From Streptomyces aureoverticillatus (GTDB taxonomy: Bacteria; Actinomycetota; Actinomycetes; Streptomycetales; Streptomycetaceae), in the NCBI RefSeq assembly GCF_014649395.1, contig NZ_BMSY01000006.1:496001-560000 (forward strand): 64,000 nt of DNA, read 5' to 3'. Of the stretch, positions 56,696 through 64,000 are shown one piece after another. Made by a program: the position numbers and the translations under genes. Position 1 is the stretch's first letter; each line of letters opens with the position of its first letter. The notes under the pieces were generated by a model. The model was not told the origin of the DNA. It did not search any database and saw only the letters and a list, made by a program, of their open reading frames with translations.

Positions 56696-57487
56696 ATGCT
56701 CAGTGATCTCACGCTCACCGGAGCCCCGGTCTGGGTCGATCTGGGCACCACGGACATGGACGGCGCGGCCGCCTTCTACCGCGGCGTCTTCGGCTGGGAC
56801 TTCGAGAAGGGCGGCGAGGAAGTCGGCGGTTACGGCACGTTCCAGCTCGACGGCAAGGCCGCAGCCGGCGGGATGACGGTCACGCCCGAGACGGGCGCCC
56901 CCACCTGGTCGCTGTATTTCTGCACACCGGACGCGGACGCCACCGCCAAGCAGGTCGAGCAGGCCGGCGGCCGCACCCTCTTCGAGCCGATGGACGTCCT
57001 GGACCTCGGCCGCATGGCGGGCTTCGCCGACTCGGCGGGCGTGGCCTTCTCCGTCTGGCAGCCGGGCCGGAACAAGGGCCTGGAGCTGGTGAACGAACCG
57101 GGCGGCCTGATCTGGACCGAGCTGTACACCCCGGACATCGAGACCGGTGCAGCGTTCTACGACGCCGTGTTCGGCTGGAAGACCGTCACCCAGCCCTTCG
57201 AGGGCGGGTCGTACACCATGGTGTATCCCCGCGAGGGCACGCCGGACGACATGTTCGGCGGCCTCTGGCCCCTCGACCAGGACCCGGTCGAGCAGGAAGC
57301 CGGGGTCTACTGGATGCCGTATTTCCAGGTCACCGACATCGACGCGGTGGTGGAGAAGGCGCGCACGACCGGCGGCACGGTCCGCGCCGAGCGCATGGAT
57401 CTCGCCGGAGTGGGCGCGTTCGCGAAGCTCGCCGATCCGTACGGCGCGCGGTTCGCGCTGATGCAGCCCGAGCCGTCGCAGGGCTGA
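56696..57487 (+). CDS. VOC-family protein with two glyoxalase-like domains
   Basis: 263 residues made of two tandem vicinal-oxygen-chelate domains: residues ~8-128 (PVWVDLGTTDMDGAAAFYRG) and ~138-258 (LIWTELYTPDIETGAAFYDA), each with the FYxxVFGW pattern. Proteins of this type are often called glyoxalase/bleomycin-resistance-like or CFP-30B-like hydroxylase; metal-ligand His residues are largely missing, so binding rather than glyoxalase activity is possible. ATG 56696 follows AAAGGAG. Its last codons run into a tandem repeat. Confidence 0.85.
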   Translation: MLSDLTLTGAPVWVDLGTTDMDGAAAFYRGVFGWDFEKGGEEVGGYGTFQLDGKAAAGGMTVTPETGAPTWSLYFCTPDADATAKQVEQAGGRTLFEPMDVLDLGRMAGFADSAGVAFSVWQPGRNKGLELVNEPGGLIWTELYTPDIETGAAFYDAVFGWKTVTQPFEGGSYTMVYPREGTPDDMFGGLWPLDQDPVEQEAGVYWMPYFQVTDIDAVVEKARTTGGTVRAERMDLAGVGAFAKLADPYGARFALMQPEPSQG

Positions 57488-57553
57488 GCCCCGAGCCGCC
57501 GCAAGGCTGGGCATCAAGCCGCCGCAGGGCTGAGCCGCAGGGCTGAGCCGCCG
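57468..57553. repeat. Degenerate tandem repeat over a gene end
   Basis: GAGCCG(C/T)CGCAGGGCTGAG-like units repeat about four times with 13-24 base spacing, starting inside the last codons of the VOC gene. Confidence 0.6.
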
Positions 57554-57556
57554 GGG

Positions 57557-57581
57557 GCGGGGCCCCGGGGTGGGGCCCCGC
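57557..57581 (+). terminator. Terminator after the VOC gene
   Basis: GCGGGGCCCC (57557-57566) and GGGGCCCCGC (57572-57581), 5-base loop. Confidence 0.7.
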
Positions 57582-57662
57582 TGCCGTGCTCCCGCAACGC
57601 CCGGCGCGCCGCGTTGATCGAACGTTGATCGCTTGTTTCGCGCCATCCTCCAGGATCACGGC

Positions 57663-57911
57663 ATGCACAATGACACCACTTTGACCGAGCCCGAACTCGC
57701 CTGGCAGGAGCAGGCGCTGTGCGCGCAGACCGGGCCCGACTTCTTCTTCCCCGAGCCCGGCAGCTCGGTGCGCGAGGCCAAGCGCATCTGCCGCCTGTGC
57801 GACATGCGCCAGACCTGCCTGGCGTACGCCCTCGACAACGACGAGCGGTTCGGCGTCTGGGGCGGGCTCTCGGAGAAGGAACGGCAGAGCCTGCGCCAAG
57901 GACGTGCGTGA
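57663..57911 (+). CDS. WhiB-like (Wbl) iron-sulfur transcription factor
   Basis: 82 residues with the Wbl pattern: four Cys (Cys in EQALCAQTG ~20, then ICRLCDMRQTC ~44-54) to hold a 4Fe-4S cluster, the GVWGG turn (~69-73) and a basic C-terminus (KERQSLRQGRA). Wbl proteins are actinobacterial regulators of development and redox that bind sigma factors. This one is short at the C-terminus with few basic residues, so DNA binding may be weak. It does not match WblA, WhiB, WhiD or WblE by eye, so no symbol is given. ATG 57663 (CAGGA about 9 bases upstream) is preferred to a TTG ten codons earlier. Confidence 0.9.
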   Translation: MHNDTTLTEPELAWQEQALCAQTGPDFFFPEPGSSVREAKRICRLCDMRQTCLAYALDNDERFGVWGGLSEKERQSLRQGRA

Positions 57912-57946
57912 CGCGTGCCGCGTGGGTCACGCGGATGCCGAAAGGC

Positions 57947-60418
57947 TCACGCGTAGGTGACCTCGAACCTCCGTGTGCCCTCCGGGACATGGACGTCGTC
58001 GCCGGACACCGGCAGCTCGCGGCCGTCCGCCGACGCCGCCCGCACGGAGCCGAAACGGCACGGATAGACGTACCGCACCCGCTCCGGTGCCTGGGTGATG
58101 TCCACGGCCACCGTGCGCGCCGCCGCGTCGTGCGTGAGCCGGTAGCCGAAGGGCGCGCCGAACAGCGTGGGCGCGGCCTCGACGGTCACCGGCTCGCCGT
58201 CCGGCACCCAGTGCGGGCGGACACCCGGGGCGACGTACAGATGCGGATCGCGGTCCTCGTCGGCCTCGAAGAAGAGGATGTCGCGCAGCAGCAGCAGATA
58301 CTCCGCGGCCGCCCAGCCGTGCGGGATGTCGCCCATGTACCAGTGGCGGTACGGGACTTCGGCGAATCCGGACGCGACGGGGAACGCGTGCTGCTCGTTC
58401 CACGCGCCGAGCGCCACCGCCCGGTCGTCGGTGCGCGGCAGCGCGGCCGCCACGGTCCAGCCGAGCAGCGCGTCCATCCGCGCGGCGTCCCCCGCCAGCA
58501 GATACGCGTGCGCCAACTGCATGGTCAGATAGGGGCCGTACGCGTTCCAGGCCGCCTCGTGCCGGAAGCCGCCCGTCACGAACCGGCCGTACATGGTGTC
58601 CAGCGTGCACCGCGCCGCCCGGTCGACCTCGTCGCCCAGCTTGCCGCCCATGTGCAGCCGCAGCGGATGGAAGTACGCGGCCGCGCCGATCATCGTCGAG
58701 TCGCGCCGCCCGACGTCGCCGGGCCCGGTCGGGATGTACGTCTCCCACTCGCCCCGCCGCCGCTGCTCCTGAAGGACCCAGTGGATCGAGGCCGCCGTGG
58801 CCTGTTTCAAGTCGTCGAAGGCGGCCCAGAGTTCGCGGACCTCCGGGGTGCCGAGGCGTTCGGCCAGCCGCGCCGCCTCGTACAGACCGGCGAGACCCCA
58901 CAGGTCGTCCCAGTAGTGCGGCTTGTCGCGCTCGCCGAGGTGCTCGGCGCTCCAGCCGCTGTGCAGCAGGCCGTACGCGTCCCGGTTGTCGCGCAGCCAC
59001 CGCGCGCCGTCGAGCACGTACGGCGTGTACAGCTTCGCGCCGAAGGCGGCGCCGGGGCCCGCCGTGCGGTCGAAGCGTCCGATCGCCCACAGCGCCTGGC
59101 CGTTGCTGTCCCACTCGCGGTCGTCCCGTTCGTGCGGACCGCCGTAGAAGCCGTACTCGGCGCACGGCCCGATCCGGCCCGTGCCCCGGTTGAACCGCAG
59201 CGGATAGTGCGTGCCCAGCTGGTGCTCCGCGAGCGCCGCGTCACCCACGAGCGAGCACGCCGTCGCCTCCACCGAGGAGTCCCGGATCCAGAACGAGTCG
59301 TACACCGTCGGCCCCGGGTGGATCTCGCCGTGGTCGGAGAGGACCAGCAACTGCGAGCGCGCCTGCCGGAACAGGTCGGTCAAGTGGGCCACCGGGCCCG
59401 GGAGTCCGGGCTGCACGCCCTGGCCGAGGACCTTCGCCGTCCAGAACGCCCGGTTGGCCTCCTCCAGTTCGGCGGCGGGCGTGGCGCGGATCTCGGCCAG
59501 ATCGTCGGCCCCGCTGTACAGGTCCACCGGCAGCCGCACGTCGACCTCGAACGCCGCGCCGTCCGTCACCCGGAACGGCCACGTGAACGCGGCGCTGCAC
59601 AACCCCGCGACCTGGTCCTGCGCCTGGAGTGCCGCGTTGAGCTTGCCGCCCACGGCCAGGTCGTGGAACGGGCTGCGGGTCAGATACGCCGCCGGGTCGG
59701 ACGCGAAGTCCGGATTGCCGTACACGCCGTAGTGCTCGGGCGGGGTGTCGAACACCGGGCCCCAGCCGCTGTTGGTCTCCACCCGCGCCTCGTCCGGCAG
59801 ATACCTGAGGAACGTCAGCCGCCGGTCGGTGGTGCCCGGGTCGCGGCGGTCGTGCCGCTGGAAACCGCTCGGCCCCGCGGGCAGCACGGCCGCGCACAGC
59901 CACCCCTCGCGTGGCGCGCCGCCCGGGGCGGTGACGCTCAGCCGGGTCACCGTGAGATCGCGCTGACGGGGCCCGACCGGCGCCGCGAAGGTCCGCTGCG
60001 TGAACTCGACGCCGCCCGGCGTGCGGAACGTCGTCACCACCACCGGCAGATGCGGCGCCTCCATGCGCTGCGCGACGGTGCCGCACTCCGCGAGCTGCGG
60101 CACGCCGACGGTGCCCGACGCCGGTTCGTACAGGAAGAACGCCAGGCAGTACTTGTCGTACACCGGCTCGATCTCGCCGGCCTGGCCGATCAGCGACTCC
60201 TGGCGGTGGTCCTTCACGCCCACCATGTGCCAGTAGCGGTACAGCGCGTTCGAGGAGAAGGCGGCCTCCTTCGACTCGTACGTGCCCGCGTCGAAGTCGT
60301 CGCTCCAGCGCCGGAAGGCGGCCTGCGCCCACCAGGGCACCGGGTACGGCACCCGCGCCCGGTCCGCCCAACTGCGCCACATGACCTCGTAGAACATCCA
60401 CTCATGGGTCCGTGCCAT
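57947..60418 (-). CDS. Unassigned cytosolic (alpha/alpha)6 glycosidase-like protein
   Basis: 823 residues, no signal peptide. An N-terminal ~330-residue beta-rich part is followed by a helical region with the cadence of GH15/GH63/GH94-type barrels: YDSFWIRDSSVEATACSLVG (~371-390), REWDSNGQALWAIGRF (~440-455), KPHYWDDLWGLAGLYEAARL (~500-519), NAYGPYLTMQLAHAYLLAGD (~636-655) and HGWAAAEYLLLLRDILFFEA (~714-733), then a small C-terminal beta domain. Conserved acidic residues in WIRDSS and YWDDLWG could be catalytic. I cannot name the GH family or substrate. Monocistronic by context; the gap to wbl is 35 bases, convergent. Confidence 0.7.
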   Translation of the reverse strand: MARTHEWMFYEVMWRSWADRARVPYPVPWWAQAAFRRWSDDFDAGTYESKEAAFSSNALYRYWHMVGVKDHRQESLIGQAGEIEPVYDKYCLAFFLYEPASGTVGVPQLAECGTVAQRMEAPHLPVVVTTFRTPGGVEFTQRTFAAPVGPRQRDLTVTRLSVTAPGGAPREGWLCAAVLPAGPSGFQRHDRRDPGTTDRRLTFLRYLPDEARVETNSGWGPVFDTPPEHYGVYGNPDFASDPAAYLTRSPFHDLAVGGKLNAALQAQDQVAGLCSAAFTWPFRVTDGAAFEVDVRLPVDLYSGADDLAEIRATPAAELEEANRAFWTAKVLGQGVQPGLPGPVAHLTDLFRQARSQLLVLSDHGEIHPGPTVYDSFWIRDSSVEATACSLVGDAALAEHQLGTHYPLRFNRGTGRIGPCAEYGFYGGPHERDDREWDSNGQALWAIGRFDRTAGPGAAFGAKLYTPYVLDGARWLRDNRDAYGLLHSGWSAEHLGERDKPHYWDDLWGLAGLYEAARLAERLGTPEVRELWAAFDDLKQATAASIHWVLQEQRRRGEWETYIPTGPGDVGRRDSTMIGAAAYFHPLRLHMGGKLGDEVDRAARCTLDTMYGRFVTGGFRHEAAWNAYGPYLTMQLAHAYLLAGDAARMDALLGWTVAAALPRTDDRAVALGAWNEQHAFPVASGFAEVPYRHWYMGDIPHGWAAAEYLLLLRDILFFEADEDRDPHLYVAPGVRPHWVPDGEPVTVEAAPTLFGAPFGYRLTHDAAARTVAVDITQAPERVRYVYPCRFGSVRAASADGRELPVSGDDVHVPEGTRRFEVTYA

Positions 60419-60548
60419 GTCCGTGCACCCCCTGGGGTCGACGGCGGCTGTGCCCGTCTGCCCAACATGGCACCGCGGGGCGGGGCCGTAAATCGCTACG
60501 GCACCCCGCGCCCGACGGACGGAATCACCCCATGGCGGCCGCCCCCGA

Positions 60549-61529
60549 TCAGGCCGGAGCGACGCCCCGCGCGGCGGCCCGGGCCCGGCGCGCGGCCAGG
60601 CGCTCGTCGAACTTCGAGGCCTCCGCGTCGAGCCCGCCCATGAAGAGGCCCAGCTCCTCCTGGGCCTTGGCGCCCTCGGGGCCGAGCCCGGGGATCTCCA
60701 TGATCTTGAGGAAGCGCAGCACCGGCTGCAGCACGTCGTCGTGGTGGATGCGCAGGTTGTAGACCCCGCCGATGGCCATCTGCGCGGCGGCCCGCTCGAA
60801 GCCGGGCATGCCGTGCCCGGGCATGCGGAAGCCGACGACGACGTCCCGCACGGCGCACATCGTGAGGTCGGGGGCGAGCTCGAAGGCGGCCTTGAGGAGG
60901 TTGCGGTAGAAGACCATGTGCAGGTTCTCGTCGGTCGCGATGCGCGCCAGCATCCGGTCGCAGACGGGGTCCCCGGACTGGTGGCCCGTGTTGCGGTGGG
61001 AGATCCGCGTGGCCAGCTCCTGGAAGGCGACGTACGCCACGGAGTGCAGCATCGAGTGCCGGTTGTCGGACTCGAAGCCCTCGCTCATGTGCGCCATGCG
61101 GAACTGCTCGAGCTGGTCCGGGTCGACGGCGCGGGACGCGAGGAGGTAGTCGCGCATGACGATGCCGTGCCGGCCCTCCTCCGCGGTCCAGCGGTGCACC
61201 CATGTGCCCCAGGCGCCGTCGCGCCCGAAGAGACTGGCGATCTCGTGGTGGTAGCTGGGGAGGTTGTCCTCGGTGAGGAGGTTCACCACGAGCGCGACGC
61301 GGCCGATGTCGGTGACCGGCGACTGGTCCTTCGCCCAGGCCTCGCCGTCCTCGAAGAGGCCGGGGAAGTTCCGGGCGTCGGAGAACGGCACGTACTCGTG
61401 CGGCATCCAGTCCTTGGCCACGGCGAGATGCCGGTTGAGCTCCTTTTCGACCACTTCTTCCAGTGCGTACAGAAGCCGGGCGTCGGTCCATGTGTCCGGG
61501 CTGCCGAGGTGGGGAGAAGTGATCGTCAC
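60549..61529 (-). CDS. Acyl-[ACP] desaturase (ferritin-like di-iron)
   Basis: A 326-residue soluble stearoyl-ACP-type Delta9 desaturase that introduces a double bond into saturated acyl-ACP. Di-iron ligands: Glu in VEKELNRH (~27-34), TAEEGRHG (~115-122; EExRH) and ATDENLHM (~197-204; DExxH). GFRMPGHGMPGF and RIHHDDVLQPVLRFLKI follow. The C-terminal ~25 residues are Arg/Ala-rich. GTG 61529 has AGGAG 7-11 bases upstream. The promoter region carries a dyad of CGTAGGT half-sites consistent with a TetR-family fatty-acid regulator, not encoded here. Confidence 0.9.
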   Translation of the reverse strand: MTITSPHLGSPDTWTDARLLYALEEVVEKELNRHLAVAKDWMPHEYVPFSDARNFPGLFEDGEAWAKDQSPVTDIGRVALVVNLLTEDNLPSYHHEIASLFGRDGAWGTWVHRWTAEEGRHGIVMRDYLLASRAVDPDQLEQFRMAHMSEGFESDNRHSMLHSVAYVAFQELATRISHRNTGHQSGDPVCDRMLARIATDENLHMVFYRNLLKAAFELAPDLTMCAVRDVVVGFRMPGHGMPGFERAAAQMAIGGVYNLRIHHDDVLQPVLRFLKIMEIPGLGPEGAKAQEELGLFMGGLDAEASKFDERLAARRARAAARGVAPA

Positions 61530-61598
61530 GGGGGCTCCTGGGGACGGGAGGGGTGGGGAAGCGGCGCCGGGGTGAGCACGGAGCCGCGAGCGGTTTGT

Positions 61599-61633
61599 AC
61601 CTACGCCATCGTAGGTTACGTACCCGTAGGTTA
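61599..61633. promoter_or_regulatory. Dyad operator upstream of the desaturase gene
   Basis: ACCTACG (61599-61605) and CGTAGGT (61610-61616) are inverted across CCAT. A further GTAGGTTA direct copy lies at 61626-61633, 15 bases from the one at 61611-61618. Confidence 0.65.
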
Positions 61634-61712
61634 AGCCCTCCGTAAAGAGCCCCCGAAACGGGGTCGGCAAAGACCCCGGGACCGGGTCGGCGCAGGGCCC
61701 CCGGAACCGGCC

Positions 61713-64000
61713 TCAGCCCACCGCCCGCCGCAGATGCTCCGCCGTGCACGACCCCCGCGCCCCCAGCAGCTCCCGCGGCGTACCCTCGAAGACGATCCGG
61801 CCGCCGTGCTTGCCCCCGCCCGGGCCCAGGTCGATGACCCAGTCCGCGTGCTTGACGACCTCCAGGTTGTGCTCGACGACGAGCACGGTGTTCCCGGCGT
61901 CGACGAGCCGGTCCAGCATGGCGAGCAGCCCGTCCACGTCCGCCATGTGCAGTCCGGTGGTCGGCTCGTCGAGGACGTACGTGGTCCCCGTCCGGTGCAG
62001 CTGGGTGGCGAGCTTGATGCGCTGCCGCTCGCCGCCGGACAGCGTGGACAGCGGCTGGCCGAGGGTGAGGTAGGTCAGGCCGACGTCACGCAGCGCGCCG
62101 AGCCGGCGACGTACCGCCGTGTCGGGGAAGTCCTCGAAGAAGGCCAGGGCGCGCTCGGCGGTCATGTCGAGGACGTCGACGATCGAGCACCCGCCCACCG
62201 TCAGGCGCAGCACCTCCTCCTTGAAGCGCCGCCCCGCGCACGCCTCACACGTCGTCGTGACCGGATCCATGAACGCCAGGTCGCTGTAGATGATCCCACG
62301 GCCCTGGCAACTCTCGCAGGCCCCCTGGGAGTTGAAGCTGAACAGGCCCGGCTCGGTGCCGGTCCGGCGGGCGAAGAGCGCGCGCACCCGGTCCATGATC
62401 CCCAGATACGTCGCCGGGGTGGAGCGCGCCGAGATGCCGATGGCCGACTGGTCGACGGCCACGGCGTCGGGATGCTGCTCGATGAAGGCCCGGGAGATCA
62501 GCGTGCTCTTGCCGGAGCCCGCGACGCCCGTCACGGCCGTGAGCACGCCGGTGGGCACCCGTACGCTCACGTCCTTGAGGTTGTACAGGTCCGCCCCCTT
62601 GATCCACTCGCCGCCGACGGCCTCGCGCGGGTGGTCCTTGACGCCGCTCACCCGGCGCAGGCAGCGCCCCGTGAGGGTGTCGGCGGCGCGCAGCTCCGCC
62701 GGGGTGCCCTCGAAGACCACGAGGCCGCCGTCGGCGCCCGCGCCCGGGCCCATGTCGACGACGTGGTCGGCGACGGCGATCACGTCCGGGTCGTGCTCGA
62801 CGACGAGCACGGTGTTGCCCTTGTCGCGCAGCCGGAGCAGCAGGTCGTTGAGGCGGCCCACGTCACGCGGGTGCAGGCCGACGCTCGGCTCGTCGAAGAT
62901 GTACGTCATGCCGGTGAGGCTGGAGCCCAGGTGCCGCACCATCTTCAGGCGCTGGCCCTCGCCGCCGGAGAGCGTGGAGGTCTCGCGGTCGAGGCTGAGG
63001 TAGCCGAGCCCGATGGCCTCGATGCGTTCGAGCGCGGCGACGGCCGCCCCGGCGATCGGACCGGCCACCGGCCCCTCGACGCGGCCGAGCGCTGCGATCA
63101 GGTCGGTGACCTCCATGCGCGTGCAGTCGGCGATGCTCAGGTCCCCGATGCGGGTGGCGAGCGCGGCCGGGTTCAGGCGCGCGCCGTCGCACGCCGGGCA
63201 GTGGTCCTCGACGAGGAAGGGCTGCACCATGTCGCGGGTCTTCTGGGAGAGCGCCGACAGGTCGCGGTTCAGGTACAGCCGCTCGAAGCGGTCGGCGAGC
63301 CCTTCGTAGTCGATGTCGCGGGCGCCACCGGTGTTGTCGACGCTGACCTTGTTGGCCTTGCCGGTCTTGCGGGCCTTGTTGCCGCGCCCGCCGCCGCGCA
63401 TCAGGAACTGCCGTTCCGCGGCGGTGAATTCACCGACCGGCTTGTGCGTGTCGAGGTCGGTGGTGTTCGTGTACGTCTGGCCGTGCCAGGTCCCGACGGC
63501 GAACGGCGGGAACAGGATCGCGCCGTCCGCCAGGGACTTGGCGGGGTCCAGGATGCGGTCGTAGTCGGGCCGCACGGTGCGGCCGAGCCCCGCGCACTCG
63601 GGACACATCCCGCTCGGGTCGTTGAACGAGTACGCGGTGGCCGGGCCCGCGCTCGGCGTGCCGTGCCGTGAGAACAGCACTCGGATCACCGAGTAGATGT
63701 CCGTCATCGTGCCGACGGTGGAGCGGGAGTGGCCGCCGATCGGCTTCTGGTCGACGACGATCGCGGGCGCGAGGTCCTCGATGGCGTCCGCGTGCGGCCG
63801 CTCGTACTTCGGCAGCCGGTTGCGGATGAACCACGTGAACGTCTCGTTGAGCTGGCGCTGCGACTCGACGGCGACGGTGTCGAAGACGACCGACGACTTG
63901 CCCGACCCCGAAACGCCGGTGAAGACCGTCAGCCGGCCCTTCGGGATGCGCAGGCTCACCTCCTTCAGGTTGTTCTCACGGGCTCCGGTGAGGGTGATGT
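61713..64000 (-). CDS. UvrA-like excinuclease ATPase, 5' end outside window
   Basis: At least 762 codons; the frame is open to the window edge, where it reads ITLTGARENNLKEVSL, so only a short N-terminus is missing. Two ABC modules: P-loops FTGVSGSGKSSVVF and VTGVAGSGKSTLIS, signatures LSGGEGQRLKMV and LSGGERQRIKLA, and Walker B YIFDEPSVGLHPRD and YVLDEPTTGLHMAD. Zinc-finger Cys are in CPECAGLG, CPACDGARL and CESCQGRG/CEACAGRRF. The total of ~765-780 is shorter than housekeeping UvrA (~950), fitting the UvrA2/DrrC-like paralogues linked to DNA-binding drug tolerance. The UvrB-binding region appears reduced. Which drug or role is unknown. Confidence 0.88.
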   Translation of the reverse strand, partial: ITLTGARENNLKEVSLRIPKGRLTVFTGVSGSGKSSVVFDTVAVESQRQLNETFTWFIRNRLPKYERPHADAIEDLAPAIVVDQKPIGGHSRSTVGTMTDIYSVIRVLFSRHGTPSAGPATAYSFNDPSGMCPECAGLGRTVRPDYDRILDPAKSLADGAILFPPFAVGTWHGQTYTNTTDLDTHKPVGEFTAAERQFLMRGGGRGNKARKTGKANKVSVDNTGGARDIDYEGLADRFERLYLNRDLSALSQKTRDMVQPFLVEDHCPACDGARLNPAALATRIGDLSIADCTRMEVTDLIAALGRVEGPVAGPIAGAAVAALERIEAIGLGYLSLDRETSTLSGGEGQRLKMVRHLGSSLTGMTYIFDEPSVGLHPRDVGRLNDLLLRLRDKGNTVLVVEHDPDVIAVADHVVDMGPGAGADGGLVVFEGTPAELRAADTLTGRCLRRVSGVKDHPREAVGGEWIKGADLYNLKDVSVRVPTGVLTAVTGVAGSGKSTLISRAFIEQHPDAVAVDQSAIGISARSTPATYLGIMDRVRALFARRTGTEPGLFSFNSQGACESCQGRGIIYSDLAFMDPVTTTCEACAGRRFKEEVLRLTVGGCSIVDVLDMTAERALAFFEDFPDTAVRRRLGALRDVGLTYLTLGQPLSTLSGGERQRIKLATQLHRTGTTYVLDEPTTGLHMADVDGLLAMLDRLVDAGNTVLVVEHNLEVVKHADWVIDLGPGGGKHGGRIVFEGTPRELLGARGSCTAEHLRRAVG

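Noticed and set aside
1..64000. tRNA, rRNA, insertion sequence, prophage or integrase genes
   Set aside because: None found on reading both strands; no transposase or integrase motifs, and no tRNA-like cloverleaf noticed (not checked by program).

Overview
The window is very GC-rich. It has Streptomyces-style gene spacing (ATGA/GTGA start-stop overlaps, many GTG starts, several apparently leaderless genes) and families typical of Streptomyces: a Wbl protein, two DUF2510 proteins, small laccase, twin-arginine secreted enzymes, GH64 and PcaV. It reads as a chromosomal segment of a Streptomyces. No phage, IS element, CRISPR array, rRNA or tRNA was seen.

Layout. 0-10 kb: a partial thioesterase, a GH4 glycosidase, a 2Fe-2S ferredoxin-like protein, an FBP/FusB-like protein, a quinone-oxidoreductase-like enzyme, a secreted phospholipase C, a type-2-like valyl-tRNA synthetase and a DUF2510/scramblase-like protein. 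10-17 kb: a PAP2-DMT pair divergent from a TetR gene around a perfect 20-bp inverted repeat, three adjoining tandem-repeat families, a DUF2510 membrane protein, anmK and an MFS exporter. 17-30.6 kb: a block that matches, gene by gene, the KstR2 regulon for steroid C/D-ring (HIP) breakdown known from Mycobacterium and Rhodococcus: two acyl-CoA dehydrogenases, ipdF, kstR2, fadA6, ipdC, ipdB, ipdA, echA20 and two SDRs. It is interrupted by a LAL-type ATPase that has no DNA-binding domain. Two nearly identical 16-bp sites resembling the KstR2 box lie in its two divergent promoter regions. 30.6-37.6 kb: a SulP transporter, a small secreted protein and the overlapping pcaIJHGB operon facing pcaV. 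pcaF and the decarboxylase/lactonase genes are absent here.

37.6-49.7 kb: a DUF3048 lipoprotein, a Tat-exported FAD amine-oxidase-like enzyme, divergent ATP-dependent DNA ligase and LigD-type polymerase genes, and an extracellular oxidation module. That module is a ThuA + sugar dehydrogenase protein overlapping a cupredoxin-OmpL47-DUF1080 protein, divergent from a small laccase, with paired 33-bp stem-loop repeats in the shared promoter region; a ricin-type lectin follows. 49.9-57.5 kb: a 1051-residue NACHT STAND NTPase (candidate defence gene), a LacI regulator, an NmrA-like reductase, a GH64 beta-1,3-glucanase with a perfect LacI-type palindrome upstream, and a VOC protein. 57.6-64 kb: a Wbl protein, a large unassigned cytosolic glycosidase-like protein, an acyl-ACP desaturase with a dyad operator, and the 3' part of a UvrA-like gene.

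Overall this is a catabolic and accessory region. Ring degradation (HIP and protocatechuate) feeds acetyl-, propionyl- and succinyl-CoA pools, and secreted phospholipase, glucanase and copper/sugar oxidases act outside the cell. The most noteworthy points are the KstR2-type HIP block in a Streptomyces with its embedded HTH-less ATPase, the copper-linked sugar-oxidation module, the NACHT gene, and the number of short tandem or inverted repeats placed exactly between genes. Family and homologue statements are from memory of the families; no search was run.
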